Assembly: GCF_009870125.1 (NCBI RefSeq)
Contig: NC_046683.1
Coordinates: forward strand, 39,943,869-40,007,868
Direction: 5' to 3'
From: Drosophila pseudoobscura
Lineage: Eukaryota > Arthropoda > Insecta > Diptera > Drosophilidae
Length of the DNA: 64,000 nucleotides
The position numbers and the translations under genes are program-made. The notes beneath the pieces are model-generated. The model searched no databases and was not told the DNA's origin. It saw only the letters and a list, made by a program, of their open reading frames with translations. How positions within the stretch are numbered: the stretch's first letter is position 1; the number at the start of each line of letters is the position of its first letter. Positions 35,098 to 42,713 of the stretch are shown here, one piece after another.

Positions 35098-35451
35098 ATG
35101 GATGACCTTGAAATCATTTTTATCGATTCCCAACCGGAATCAACCATAAATCTGGACTCTCAGCCGAGCTCCGTAGACCTGTCCTTGATTTTTGGGATTA
35201 AGACTCAAACCTATCTCGAGAGCAACTTGACCTGGTTAAGTGACATTAAATGGGATGATGACGACGATGACCCAAGGAATGCAACGTCTAATAATGATAA
35301 TCCAGCATACATTTTCCCGGATGATGACAACATTTTCGATTTAGTAGATAATCAGGATGATGATAAAAGATCTCAACTCCAGGAACTACTTCGGGACGAA
35401 GATGATGATGACTTAATTGCTGCGGTAAAATTAGCTGAGGCGAAATTTTAA
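35098..35451 (+). CDS. TIR-encoded acidic protein, left copy (117 aa)
   Basis: A small, strongly acidic protein encoded wholly inside the left TIR. It has Asp/Glu-rich blocks at about 72-77, 94-106 and near the end (DEDDDDL), few basic residues and no Cys. The N-terminal half has hydrophobic patches (LEIIFID, LSLIFGI, YLESNLTWL) that could bind a partner, in the manner of a transactivator or DNA-mimic protein; this is inference. It has its own TATA box 53 bp upstream and an aataaa signal at 35529-35534, so it is a self-contained unit. A second copy lies at 48922-49275, giving the element two doses and one promoter at each end. No family is recognised. It is not one of the core Polinton proteins. 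Confidence 0.75.
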   Translation: MDDLEIIFIDSQPESTINLDSQPSSVDLSLIFGIKTQTYLESNLTWLSDIKWDDDDDDPRNATSNNDNPAYIFPDDDNIFDLVDNQDDDKRSQLQELLRDEDDDDLIAAVKLAEAKF

Positions 35452-35815
35452 TAATACGAATACATATTTATATAATAAGAATATTTTATGTATTTTTCTA
35501 AAAATAATATATACATATGTACATATATAATAAATATAACACATTTAACCACTATTTATTTTAAATGTTTCTGTTTTACTTTTGATTGGTTGAATTTCAC
35601 TTCCTCTTATTACAAGAGAATCATAGGATTCGTTTGAAACAGGTTTCTTCCACGTGAGGATTACACAAAAAGAATAAGTGGATTTCAGGTAGAATACTGA
35701 TGCTTTTGAATGAATTTATTGAGAAATTTTCACATCATTTTATACTTAGTTGGTAAATTTATGTAAAGGTATTTATATTTAAAAACGCACAGATTATTTC
35801 ATTTTTAAATAAATA

Positions 35816-36040
35816 TTATATTTTTCGCTTTAATTCCATGTTATGCTTAAATAAAATATGCATATTGAAGTCAATTCTCAACCAAAACAGTTCAGTTCCT
35901 GGACATAAGTAACATCGATAAAATGATGATTTTGATTTTGAATAACTAAAGTTGTGGATTTTTAAGGTGTGTTTTTTCAGTTCATTGCGGGAACTAAAAG
36001 ATGTTTTTAAATAACACAACTCGCAATGAAATGTCCTCAT
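35816..36040 (-). CDS. Small two-zinc-finger protein of the Polinton left arm (74 aa)
   Basis: Two C2H2-type zinc fingers fill the protein. The first is CELC...H....H at about residues 6-29 and the second CYLC...H....H at about 43-65, separated by a Ser/Lys-rich linker. The spacing is slightly longer than the classical C2H2 finger. A basic tail follows. This suggests nucleic-acid binding, perhaps a regulator of element transcription. A TATA-like box (TATATAA on the minus strand, 36085-36091) lies about 45 bp upstream of the ATG. It is divergently placed with respect to the spliced gene at 36432. Confidence 0.6.
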   Translation of the reverse strand: MRTFHCELCYLKTSFSSRNELKKHTLKIHNFSYSKSKSSFYRCYLCPGTELFWLRIDFNMHILFKHNMELKRKI

Positions 36041-36431
36041 TTCGAAGTGAAAGTGAACTAACCTATCTCAGTAACTTACAGTTCTTATATAGGAAGTGAA
36101 CAGCATATGAACAAAAATTCTATGCATTTTGTTCTGTTTATATAATTTTTTCATGTTGACGGTTATATAAGACCCAACATGTAAATATAATATTTGAAAC
36201 AATATATACAGCAGTGTATCCATAATTTATCCCTTATTACTCAACCACCAATCAGACTTGAGACATCTGGCCATTACAGCTTTAAAACCATTTACTTATT
36301 ATCACTCAACTACCAATCTGCTCAGATCACATTTGTATAAAATTGAATTAATGAGAGTATAAAAGATCATGCAATCTTTTAAATAATTCAGTATAAAATC
36401 GTTAGTAGGTTGAATAGTTTCTATTACTATA
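36041..36431. other. Divergent intergenic region of the Polinton left arm
   Basis: Separates the zinc-finger gene (-) from the spliced 106-aa gene (+). It contains a TATA-like box for each direction (36085-36091 minus; TATAAAA at 36358-36364 and again at 36392-36398 plus) and a short imperfect direct repeat (tactcaaccaccaatcag near 36238 and cactcaactaccaatctg near 36303). Confidence 0.5.
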
Positions 36432-36816
36432 ATGGTATGTAAGAATATTTAAATCTCTATATAGAAAATGATAAGCACTTCATCAAATATATACCTAGGC
36501 TTTCCTAGAATTACTTAACGAGACAAAGCCGGCGGTTGGATACACCAAGGTTGAGGACCTATGCATAGGATTTGAGTACAAGATCAATGGATGTAAAATC
36601 AAAAAAACATCATTTGGAAATAAAGTAGTCCTTTATTTAACTGATAAGGACAACGAACCGCTTTGGATATTTTTACCTAAAAGTTATGTGACCAAATTTT
36701 CCACAAAAACACCCTTTAAGATGTTGAAGGAGCATGGAATCACACATCTTATATATAAAGGAAAAGAGATGAATAGATATAGCACTGCCCATTTCCAATT
36801 TATATGTAAAGAGTAA
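36432..36816 (+). CDS. Spliced small Polinton gene, first exon is only the start codon (106 aa)
   Basis: No long uninterrupted frame exists here, but a GT-AG intron (36435-36498, 64 nt, gtatgt...acctag) joins the ATG at 36432-36434 in frame to a 105-codon exon (36499-36816) ending TAA. The product starts MAFLELLNE and contains a GFEYKINGCKIKKTSFGNKVVLYL segment, a WIFLPKSY segment and a basic C-terminus with HFQF. The run of short beta-strand-like segments followed by FLPK resembles small proteins found repeatedly in arthropod mobile elements. An OB-like single-strand-binding fold is possible but not shown. A TATAAAA box lies 68 bp upstream of the ATG. The splice model is inferred from sequence only. 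Confidence 0.5.
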
Positions 36817-37059
36817 ATAAAGAGTTCCCATTATATATATGTAAGAGAAGAAGAGACAACTATACATGTAAAGACAAAAATAAAGAAAAAGGTTACGAAT
36901 ATACACACATATGTAAAAAAGAGATGGCTAGATATAGTACTTATCATTTCCAATACATGGGTAAAGAAAAATATAAGGGAAACATAGCAAAGACGTGGAT
37001 ATAAAGAGTCCTGCTCTTTGAAACATTATCAGTAATAGATTCAAGAAGTCAGCTGCAAG
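36817..37059 (+). other. Degenerate duplication of the 3' end of the preceding gene
   Basis: Near 36919-36975 the plus strand repeats the end of the 106-aa gene: agagatggctagatatagta...catttccaatacatgggtaaaga against agagatgaatagatatagca...catttccaatttatatgtaaaga. The copy carries a 26-codon frame (MARYSTYHFQY) that resembles the parent C-terminus. A TATAAAG box at 37000-37006 belongs to the next gene. Confidence 0.55.
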
Positions 37060-37359
37060 ATGCATGCCAAACAAATAAAACTTTTTTTAATGCAATTCGA
37101 GGAGATGATCTTCGAGGAGCACGTACAAATTCTTGAAAATTTGATGAGAATTTTGGAAGATCTGGAGGAAAAGGAGCTTCAGTACTCCAAGTTTGGCTTT
37201 CATTATAAGCTATGCCCCTGGAGTGATGACGATGCAACGGACGGACCTGACACATGCCTGTGTCATACCCTACCAAATAAGAAAGCAGAAGCTATAGACC
37301 TAATGTTAAAGTACTATAACTTAAATAAAAGAATGTATCCCAGCTCAAAAATTCAATAA
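37060..37359 (+). CDS. Small Polinton left-arm protein, unknown (99 aa)
   Basis: A 99-codon frame with TATAAAG 54 bp upstream, the same layout as the neighbouring plus-strand genes. Residues about 9-40 form an amphipathic, Glu-rich helix (MQFEEMIFEEHVQILENLMRI). The centre holds a Cys/Trp/Asp segment (CPWSDDDATDGPDTCLCH) with three Cys and a His that could hold a metal. No family is recognised. It ends shortly before the protease gene, with which it is convergent. Confidence 0.5.
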   Translation: MHAKQIKLFLMQFEEMIFEEHVQILENLMRILEDLEEKELQYSKFGFHYKLCPWSDDDATDGPDTCLCHTLPNKKAEAIDLMLKYYNLNKRMYPSSKIQ

Positions 37360-37392
37360 ACATCTTAAATGTCTCTGAAATAATATTGTGTT

Positions 37393-37851
37393 TTATTTTA
37401 AACGAATTTTCTTAAACATTTTTATTATTAACTTATCATTATAGTTAAAATCATTTTTCTTAAATTGTTTTAAAAAACAATTTAATGTTTTTTTGCTGCT
37501 TTTAAATATTCCATATAGGATACAGTAATGACCGCATGTATTTGAAAAATAACCTTGCAGTGGTTGTTTATTAAATGTAAACTTTATGGAATTTTTCCTT
37601 AATATTTTTAAAAATTCTTTATTTTGAGGATATTGACCATATGAATCAAAAAATTCCGCTGAATATTTGTTTTCAAAGTAAAAAGCAACCCAATGAGTTC
37701 CTGAATAGCTTGAAGAATCTGTGTTTGCTATTATTAAAGCAGGATATTTCGAAATTACTTGAGGCAGCTGATCAGAGGGATAAACTCCTTTAAAAATTCT
37801 TTTTGTTTTTGAATGCTTGGAAAGCAACTTATCGATTTGTAATGTATTCAT
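37393..37851 (-). CDS. Adenain-like cysteine protease (PRO, 152 aa)
   Basis: Member of the adenovirus-protease/Ulp1-like cysteine protease group that matures capsid proteins in Polintons, adenoviruses and virophages. The catalytic set is visible in order: His53 (GTHWVAF), Asp69 (FFDSYG), the oxyanion Gln99 (LQGYF) and Cys106 (NTCGHYC). Length is shorter than adenain (about 200 aa) but usual for Polintons. It is the last gene of the minus-strand virion cluster and starts 2 bp after the capsid gene stop, so it is probably co-transcribed with it. Confidence is high because both motif set and neighbourhood agree. Confidence 0.92.
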   Translation of the reverse strand: MNTLQIDKLLSKHSKTKRIFKGVYPSDQLPQVISKYPALIIANTDSSSYSGTHWVAFYFENKYSAEFFDSYGQYPQNKEFLKILRKNSIKFTFNKQPLQGYFSNTCGHYCILYGIFKSSKKTLNCFLKQFKKNDFNYNDKLIIKMFKKIRLK

Positions 37852-37853
37852 TT

Positions 37854-39146
37854 TTACAATAGTACACGAATATTTCTATGTTTATCAATATCAATCATTG
37901 AGTCATATTCACAGTATACCAGACAAGTAACTGCTTCTGTAAGAGGCTCCGAAAATCGTCCTTCAATTCGGATGGCTCCTTGTGATATTAAATTTGAGCA
38001 TACAGTTGAATTGTGATGGTCTGCTGTTAGGTCAAATGCTAATATAAAACTATTTTTATCAAACATTTCCTTTGTAATTTGTAAGCCTCGATCATAATGT
38101 TTTATTCCACTTGATCTGAATAGCATATTATATCCTCTAGAGCTTTGAGCATTTTCAGAGTTCGAGAAATCAAACTCAAGTGCCTGCGATGGTACTTGTA
38201 CTCCATTAACCAATAGATTAAAGCGTTGAATTTTAAAATGTTCAAAATGGAAGGGGTTTAATGCCCGATTTCCAGAATATGATTTGTTTTTTACCATGCA
38301 AAAAACCAAAAAATTGGGAAGCTGTCCAATAACTGCATTGTCAATTGATAATGTATTATTTCCTGGATATATTGTAAATGATTTTACTTGAACTTTGCTG
38401 TATGGATAAATGGCATTTTTAGTTTGTAAAACATGATGATGAGCCAATAAAATGCTCGGATTAATAGTTATGTGGTTCATGAATAGTTGGGCCTCCAATA
38501 TTTTAAGATTTGATTCAGTTTCAGATTCCATTAAATAAAATGCTGTTTTTTCAATGTTAAAAGTAATCCTCAAATCTACATTATTTATAAGCAGTTTTGG
38601 TTGATTAAATATATCTCCATGAACTTTTCCGAATAGTTCAACCTTATTACTGTTTTGAAAAATATTTTTGAGCATAATGGATCCATCGGTGTTAACGTAT
38701 CTACCAGATAATAATTTACCATAATTAGGATAATAACCTTGAGTGGCTAAGTGACTTTCACTGGCATCACTGCCATAGTTTAAAATCGTTTGCAAATACG
38801 ATCTATAATGATAGTTATTATCACTCTGAGAAACCAAAATATTATTTAAATATACGGACGAACTTCTAAACATTGAATGCAAAATATTATTCACTACTCC
38901 AACATCGTTTCCTTCAATGTTGGTATTATCACTTTTTCTTAGTTGCACAACAAGTCTTAAGTAAACACTTGATAGGTCTCGATATGTTTCCCCATTTCCT
39001 AAGCAAACGAATTCAATTGAAGAAGCACTGTCCAACGAAGCTATGGGGTTATATGAAACTTCTTCTGTTCTCAGAATAGAGCTTTGTGTAGGATGTGGCT
39101 CAAATAGATCCAATTCGCTTTTCATACATTCAATATGGGTGGTCAT
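37854..39146 (-). CDS. Polinton major capsid protein (PY family, 430 aa)
   Basis: Matches the PY protein of Polintons, identified in earlier work as a double jelly-roll major capsid protein. It has the family length, a long series of beta-strand-like segments and characteristic stretches: a SELDLFEPHPTQSSI N-terminal segment, YRDLSSVYLRLVVQL, and a C-terminal region with FDLTAD and a Leu/Val-rich end. Its start codon overlaps the stop of the upstream basic protein gene by 4 nt (39143-39146), and the protease gene follows. Proteolytic maturation by the neighbouring protease is expected by analogy. No break was seen. Identification rests on recalled family patterns plus gene order. Confidence 0.88.
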   Translation of the reverse strand: MTTHIECMKSELDLFEPHPTQSSILRTEEVSYNPIASLDSASSIEFVCLGNGETYRDLSSVYLRLVVQLRKSDNTNIEGNDVGVVNNILHSMFRSSSVYLNNILVSQSDNNYHYRSYLQTILNYGSDASESHLATQGYYPNYGKLLSGRYVNTDGSIMLKNIFQNSNKVELFGKVHGDIFNQPKLLINNVDLRITFNIEKTAFYLMESETESNLKILEAQLFMNHITINPSILLAHHHVLQTKNAIYPYSKVQVKSFTIYPGNNTLSIDNAVIGQLPNFLVFCMVKNKSYSGNRALNPFHFEHFKIQRFNLLVNGVQVPSQALEFDFSNSENAQSSRGYNMLFRSSGIKHYDRGLQITKEMFDKNSFILAFDLTADHHNSTVCSNLISQGAIRIEGRFSEPLTEAVTCLVYCEYDSMIDIDKHRNIRVLL

Positions 39147-39613
39147 TTTGATTTAGAAAAAATGTCTCTTATAGTTAATTTCTTTGTTGATTTTTTTTTT
39201 TTGGTTCTCGACTGCGTATGTTTGCTTCCTTCTTTAGATGATAAATGAGATAGTTTTTTCCTAGACCTTCTCTTTTTATTCTTTTTACCTGCCCCATTCT
39301 GGAATCGGGTTAACTTATTAATGGCTTTATTTGACAGGTTTTGCAAAGCAATTTTACTTTGTTCTTGGATAATAGTTCTTAAAGGTTTTCGACCAAACTC
39401 ATTTATTACTGCCTTTCCAGTCTCAGTAGCTTGGTTTTTAATAGCGTTTATCCCCGAAAGGAATAGTGGTTTTATGTAATTAAAAAGACCACTAAAAAAG
39501 TTCCCAATTCCTCTACCTTGTTGGATAACTCTGGGTGAAACATAAAGACTTCCTATATGATTCAACCCTCCTCCACACTGATTTAAATAATATTGTTGAT
39601 AAGATTTCGTCAT
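39143..39613 (-). CDS. Basic minor virion protein, pVI/core-like (156 aa)
   Basis: Residues about 1-30 carry a Gly-rich start (NQCGGGLNH...QGRGIGNFFSG). A hydrophobic, amphipathic stretch follows (FFSGLFNYIKPLFLSGI, about 39-55). The last third is extremely Lys/Arg/Ser-rich (KKNKKRRSRKK and KKKKSTKK). A membrane-active N-terminal helix with a nucleic-acid-binding tail resembles adenovirus minor or core proteins, and a counterpart sits next to the capsid gene in many Polintons. The Gly-Gly sites near the start could be protease cleavage sites. Function is inference from composition and position. Confidence 0.6.
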   Translation of the reverse strand: MTKSYQQYYLNQCGGGLNHIGSLYVSPRVIQQGRGIGNFFSGLFNYIKPLFLSGINAIKNQATETGKAVINEFGRKPLRTIIQEQSKIALQNLSNKAINKLTRFQNGAGKKNKKRRSRKKLSHLSSKEGSKHTQSRTKKKKSTKKLTIRDIFSKSK

Positions 39614-39659
39614 GATGGTTATTTCTACTCTGAATAAATTTCCATCTTTACAGTATTAT

Positions 39660-40211
39660 TTATAGCATTTCTTTTCGTTTTTTAAAGTGAAGGGTAACAA
39701 AAATTGGAATTGCTGAAGATTCAAATGGTACTTTATACCCTTTGGAATCGGTAATTAAGATCGAAATTTCTTTTGGAGACCATATTTCAATGGGATAATA
39801 TTCAATATTGTTGAATTGTATAAGTTGCTCTTTTCCATTATAATGTAATACTCGAAGACATCGAGGTCTTTTATTTCCAACACATCTTGGTTTGATAATG
39901 TCAGTGTAAACAAAAATCAAACCATTTTGAAACTGTTCAGACTCTATTGACTCATTTTCATATCGAAATGTTTCTCCATTTACTAAGCTAATAACGAATT
40001 CTGTTGTTTCTTCAGATGCGATTGAGGTATTCTCAGGCCTGCTTTTTATACATTTATTTAGATATAAGTCTGTAATTCCTACTTCCCAGTCATCGTTCAT
40101 GTTTTCAGGAATATTTACAATGTTTGTAAATGCACACTTAACGTTATCATGATATACATTTAACGAATCATTACTAAGTAATGTCACGAAAAACTCTGTT
40201 ACATTTACCAT
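39660..40211 (-). CDS. Penton-like minor capsid protein (PX family, 183 aa)
   Basis: Matches the PX protein of Polintons, interpreted as a single jelly-roll penton (vertex) protein. Visible family features are the DDWEVGITDLYLNK segment early in the protein, the FVYTDIIKP segment in the middle followed by a basic loop (CVGNKRPRC), and a C-terminal HFKKR. Order in the virion cluster (ATPase, small proteins, penton, basic protein, capsid, protease) supports this. The frame is intact. Confidence 0.8.
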   Translation of the reverse strand: MVNVTEFFVTLLSNDSLNVYHDNVKCAFTNIVNIPENMNDDWEVGITDLYLNKCIKSRPENTSIASEETTEFVISLVNGETFRYENESIESEQFQNGLIFVYTDIIKPRCVGNKRPRCLRVLHYNGKEQLIQFNNIEYYPIEIWSPKEISILITDSKGYKVPFESSAIPIFVTLHFKKRKEML

Positions 40212-40238
40212 TTTTAGTTCTACGTTCTTTGCAGTTTA

Positions 40239-40925
40239 TTAATTATAGGATAACCAATTAATTTTGTTCTTTCCAATTTGCACGGCCTTACTGTTTCTAA
40301 CAGCCCTCATCAACTTTTCTCGTCCACTTACGTATTTCAAGTCTTGAAATGGATTTGATTCACTTTTATACCTCTTAAGTTTTACTCTTAGCTTTCGCTG
40401 TTTATCAGTAAGCTTCACTTTAGTCAATGCTGATTTTTTTGATGCTTGAGTGTCTAAAAATGAGGTATCCTCAACTTTACGCTTATTAGGTTTTGAGTTG
40501 AAAGATTTTTCGGTCAGAAAATCTTCATCATCGATGTCGTTAGGTAAATCAGAGAACTCATTTGTGATAGAGAGTTCCTTTTTTGAGGACTCATTATTTT
40601 TATTGTTAAGAATGGAAGTGTTAGGTTTTACATCTAACCAAACTGACTCGTCTTGGGTTTGTATTCCAATGCTTTGAGGTGATGAAAGTCGTTTGTTCTG
40701 CGTAGTTCGTATATCCATTGTCTTATTTCTTTTTTTATTTTGATAGTAACACAATTCTTGACGTATTTTAATCCATTTATTAAAGTCGCTAGTTTTTTTA
40801 TCATTTAAAATAGGCAAAAACGTTATATTTATTAAATCGTTTTTCTGGGCATTATTTACCAATTTTTGATATGCATTCGGATGCATTAAAATAACTTTGG
40901 TTAATTGATGCTTATTTTTAAGCAT
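40239..40925 (-). CDS. Conserved Polinton protein, basic C-terminus (228 aa)
   Basis: Begins with an ordered segment (KVILMHPNAYQKLV), has a low-complexity Ser/Asn/Asp middle (about 75-155) and ends with a basic conserved-looking region (KLTDKQRKLRVKLKRYKSE). The last 8 nt of the upstream frame overlap its start. Its position between the penton gene and the small QKGGFL protein suggests a virion or assembly part, but no activity can be named. Confidence 0.6.
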   Translation of the reverse strand: MLKNKHQLTKVILMHPNAYQKLVNNAQKNDLINITFLPILNDKKTSDFNKWIKIRQELCYYQNKKRNKTMDIRTTQNKRLSSPQSIGIQTQDESVWLDVKPNTSILNNKNNESSKKELSITNEFSDLPNDIDDEDFLTEKSFNSKPNKRKVEDTSFLDTQASKKSALTKVKLTDKQRKLRVKLKRYKSESNPFQDLKYVSGREKLMRAVRNSKAVQIGKNKINWLSYN

Positions 40926-41271
40926 TGTTCAATATTTTTCCAAAAATCCCCGAAAGCAATGAACTTATTAAAACAGGTAAAAATCCTCCTTTTTGGATGA
41001 GAACTTTTCTCTTAGAATTTATTGACCGTTTTGGACATGAAATAAGACGTAATGCATTTTTATACTTTTTTAGAGCATATAGTTGCTTTTTTGATATCTT
41101 ATGATTTCCTCGCAGAGTATTCAACACTATCTCCACTAATGCTTTTACTAACTCAATGTCACAATTACTTATAATTGCATTTCGAAGTTTATTATTTGCC
41201 CTTTTGAGCACATACAATAAATGTTTGTTCGCTTTCAGTCGATTTAGATTCTTTTTGTAAACCATTTTCAT
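40918..41271 (-). CDS. Conserved small Polinton protein with QKGGFL motif (117 aa)
   Basis: A Lys/Leu-rich helical protein. It has the stretches NNKLRNAIISNCDIELVKALVEI... and ALKKYKNALR, and a C-terminal KGGFLPVLISSLLSG that looks like a protease-site-plus-hydrophobic-tail. Proteins of this pattern recur in Polintons next to the ATPase; the function is unknown to me. The frame is open 20 codons further up, but the MKMVYKK start (41271) is preferred because the extra N-terminus is hydrophobic and unlike the family. Even so it overlaps the ATPase gene by 80 nt in another frame. Confidence 0.65.
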   Translation of the reverse strand: MKMVYKKNLNRLKANKHLLYVLKRANNKLRNAIISNCDIELVKALVEIVLNTLRGNHKISKKQLYALKKYKNALRLISCPKRSINSKRKVLIQKGGFLPVLISSLLSGIFGKILNNA

Positions 41272-41878
41272 CTGAAAAGCAAACTGTATACTCAGAATTA
41301 AAAATATGTGTACGAAATCTAAGGAGATCATTTATTCCCTGAGTAAGATCAATAAGTAAATAACCATGTGGTTCATCTGTCACCTCCTTATATATTCTGA
41401 AGAGCTCCTGAGAATTTTCAGGATAAATTTGTCTTGCTAAGCATTGAAATTGTAGCTTATCCCTAGGATTTTTGAACGCAACGATGTATTTTGTGTTTAG
41501 TGAAATATCTCGAGTATGTGATGATTTATGAAATATATTTTGTGTAACCACTATTACGGATAAATTCCTGTGGTGTGATCCTTTTGTAAATAGCTCACAG
41601 ACATTTTTATTAAATGCACCCATCATTAAGTCATCTAGTATTAAAAGAATAGGCTCATGATTTTCATTTTCAATTGTTTCGGGAACTCCTTTATAGTATT
41701 CGATGGTATTAAAATTTGGCTTAGCATGCTCCTCTCCATAACACCAAATTATTCGATTAATTGAAATGCTCAGCAAATCATTTCTTTTGTTTATTAAATT
41801 TTCTAAAAACGTTGTCTTACCAGATCCTGAAGGACCGCAAATAAGCATTGTAAAAGGATGTATAAATTGCTTAAACAT
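41192..41878 (-). CDS. A32/FtsK-HerA-type DNA-packaging ATPase (ATP, 228 aa)
   Basis: The motor expected to pump the element genome into capsids. Walker A is GPSGSGKTT at residues 15-23. Walker B is ILLILDDLMM near 76-85, with the two Asp. A sensor-like VIVVTQNIF follows near 109-117. The length is normal for Polinton ATPases. The C-terminal tail is Ser/Glu-rich and overlaps the next gene. All catalytic residues are present. Confidence 0.92.
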   Translation of the reverse strand: MFKQFIHPFTMLICGPSGSGKTTFLENLINKRNDLLSISINRIIWCYGEEHAKPNFNTIEYYKGVPETIENENHEPILLILDDLMMGAFNKNVCELFTKGSHHRNLSVIVVTQNIFHKSSHTRDISLNTKYIVAFKNPRDKLQFQCLARQIYPENSQELFRIYKEVTDEPHGYLLIDLTQGINDLLRFRTHIFNSEYTVCFSDENGLQKESKSTESEQTFIVCAQKGK

Positions 41879-41907
41879 TTTTGGGCTATGTTTTATTTAT
41901 TAATATT

Positions 41908-42045
41908 TTATAAATGTTTATAAATGCGCTTTTTGGGGCAGTTTTTTTCTAAGTGAGTATCAGAGCCGCAATAATTACAATAAACAACTTGTGTGTATCC
42001 GCTTTTGTGAGGATCCTTTTCAAACAAACGCTTAAATGAATCCAT
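41908..42045 (-). CDS. Zinc-knuckle micro-ORF (45 aa)
   Basis: An ATG-to-TAA frame of 45 codons between the ATPase and the exonuclease-like gene. Cys23, Cys26, His31 and Cys36 make a textbook CCHC zinc knuckle (C-x2-C-x4-H-x4-C, CNYCGSDTHLEKNC), flanked by basic residues (KKRIYKH) at the end. Retroviral nucleocapsid knuckles have the same spacing and bind single-stranded nucleic acid. The intact spacing in such a short frame is unlikely by chance. It is too short for most gene finders. Confidence 0.65.
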   Translation of the reverse strand: MDSFKRLFEKDPHKSGYTQVVYCNYCGSDTHLEKNCPKKRIYKHL

Positions 42046-42089
42046 TTTAAACAACTAGTTACTACAAGTGCTGAATATAAACTGAAAAT

Positions 42090-42605
42090 CTAAACATATG
42101 AGTCACCATTACAGTAGATAGCGTAGTTAGAATTTTCCAAGATAACAAATAGCTTAAATAAATTATTTAGAGCACATCTAAGAGGAATTTTTTTGTGGAT
42201 TCTACAGTTTGTAAAAAAATTTGGATAAAATGTGAGACTTTTTCCAATATCGATATCAATAATATTATTTGTTAAATACTTAGATAAAAACTTTTTTTTA
42301 ATTTCACCACGTACAATAACGGTGCTAAATCTATTTAGTGGTGAAAGTATTTCACCTAAACTTAAATATGATATTTCACCATCTGACCATTCCAATCCAT
42401 TTATGGTTTGACGATTAATATTTTGTTGTTTAATCATTTCATTATCCAATTCATTCAGATGATATGGTGGTTTGAAATGAAAGAAGTTTGGTGTTACTGT
42501 TCCGGTTTGCATAAACGCCAATTCCTTAATAAAAAGTTGTTTATTATTTCCAAAGACATATTGAAAATCAACTATAACGCTTGAATTCCTGTCGATTGTG
42601 TTCAT
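42090..42605 (-). CDS. Exonuclease-like conserved arthropod mobile-element protein (171 aa)
   Basis: Belongs to a protein family seen again and again in arthropod mobile elements and insect virus relatives. The pattern is an N-terminal VDFQ segment, FIKELAFM, a FKPPYHL segment, NGLEWSDGEISY, VIVRGEIKKKFL and a terminal Cys/His cluster with CALNNLF. Its layout resembles an RNase-H-fold DEDD-type 3'-5' exonuclease (Asp13 and Glu28 early, an acidic IIDIDIG later), but not all four acidic residues could be assigned. The family link is from recalled pattern and the enzyme assignment is inference. It is divergent with the gene at 42714 across a 108-bp gap. Confidence 0.5.
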   Translation of the reverse strand: MNTIDRNSSVIVDFQYVFGNNKQLFIKELAFMQTGTVTPNFFHFKPPYHLNELDNEMIKQQNINRQTINGLEWSDGEISYLSLGEILSPLNRFSTVIVRGEIKKKFLSKYLTNNIIDIDIGKSLTFYPNFFTNCRIHKKIPLRCALNNLFKLFVILENSNYAIYCNGDSYV

Positions 42606-42713
42606 GTTGGTTTGAGATTTTGTAAGAAACTGAATGAGTTGTTGATGCCTATCTCCTTTATATACAGCTCAATTTAGTAAGAGTTCTTAGTTTTACAAAA
42701 GCATTCAACCCAA
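42606..42713. promoter_or_regulatory. Divergent promoter region of the Polinton centre
   Basis: A 108-bp gap between divergent ATGs. TATATA at 42659-42664 lies 50 bp before the plus-strand ATG at 42714, the same spacing as in the left-arm genes. It marks the switch from the minus virion cluster to the plus integrase pair. Activity is inferred. Confidence 0.45.

Larger units (their letters stand above)
33866..35696 (+). repeat. Polinton left terminal inverted repeat (1,831 bp)
   Basis: Left and right TIRs pair without any length difference: paired positions sum to 84,373 at both ends, at the internal ORF and at the inner boundary. The match ends after caggtagaata; the left arm continues ctgatgc while the right arm continues differently. 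Every stretch compared was identical. The TIR contains a 1,188-bp foldback followed by the 117-aa acidic gene and its 3' region. Confidence 0.95.
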
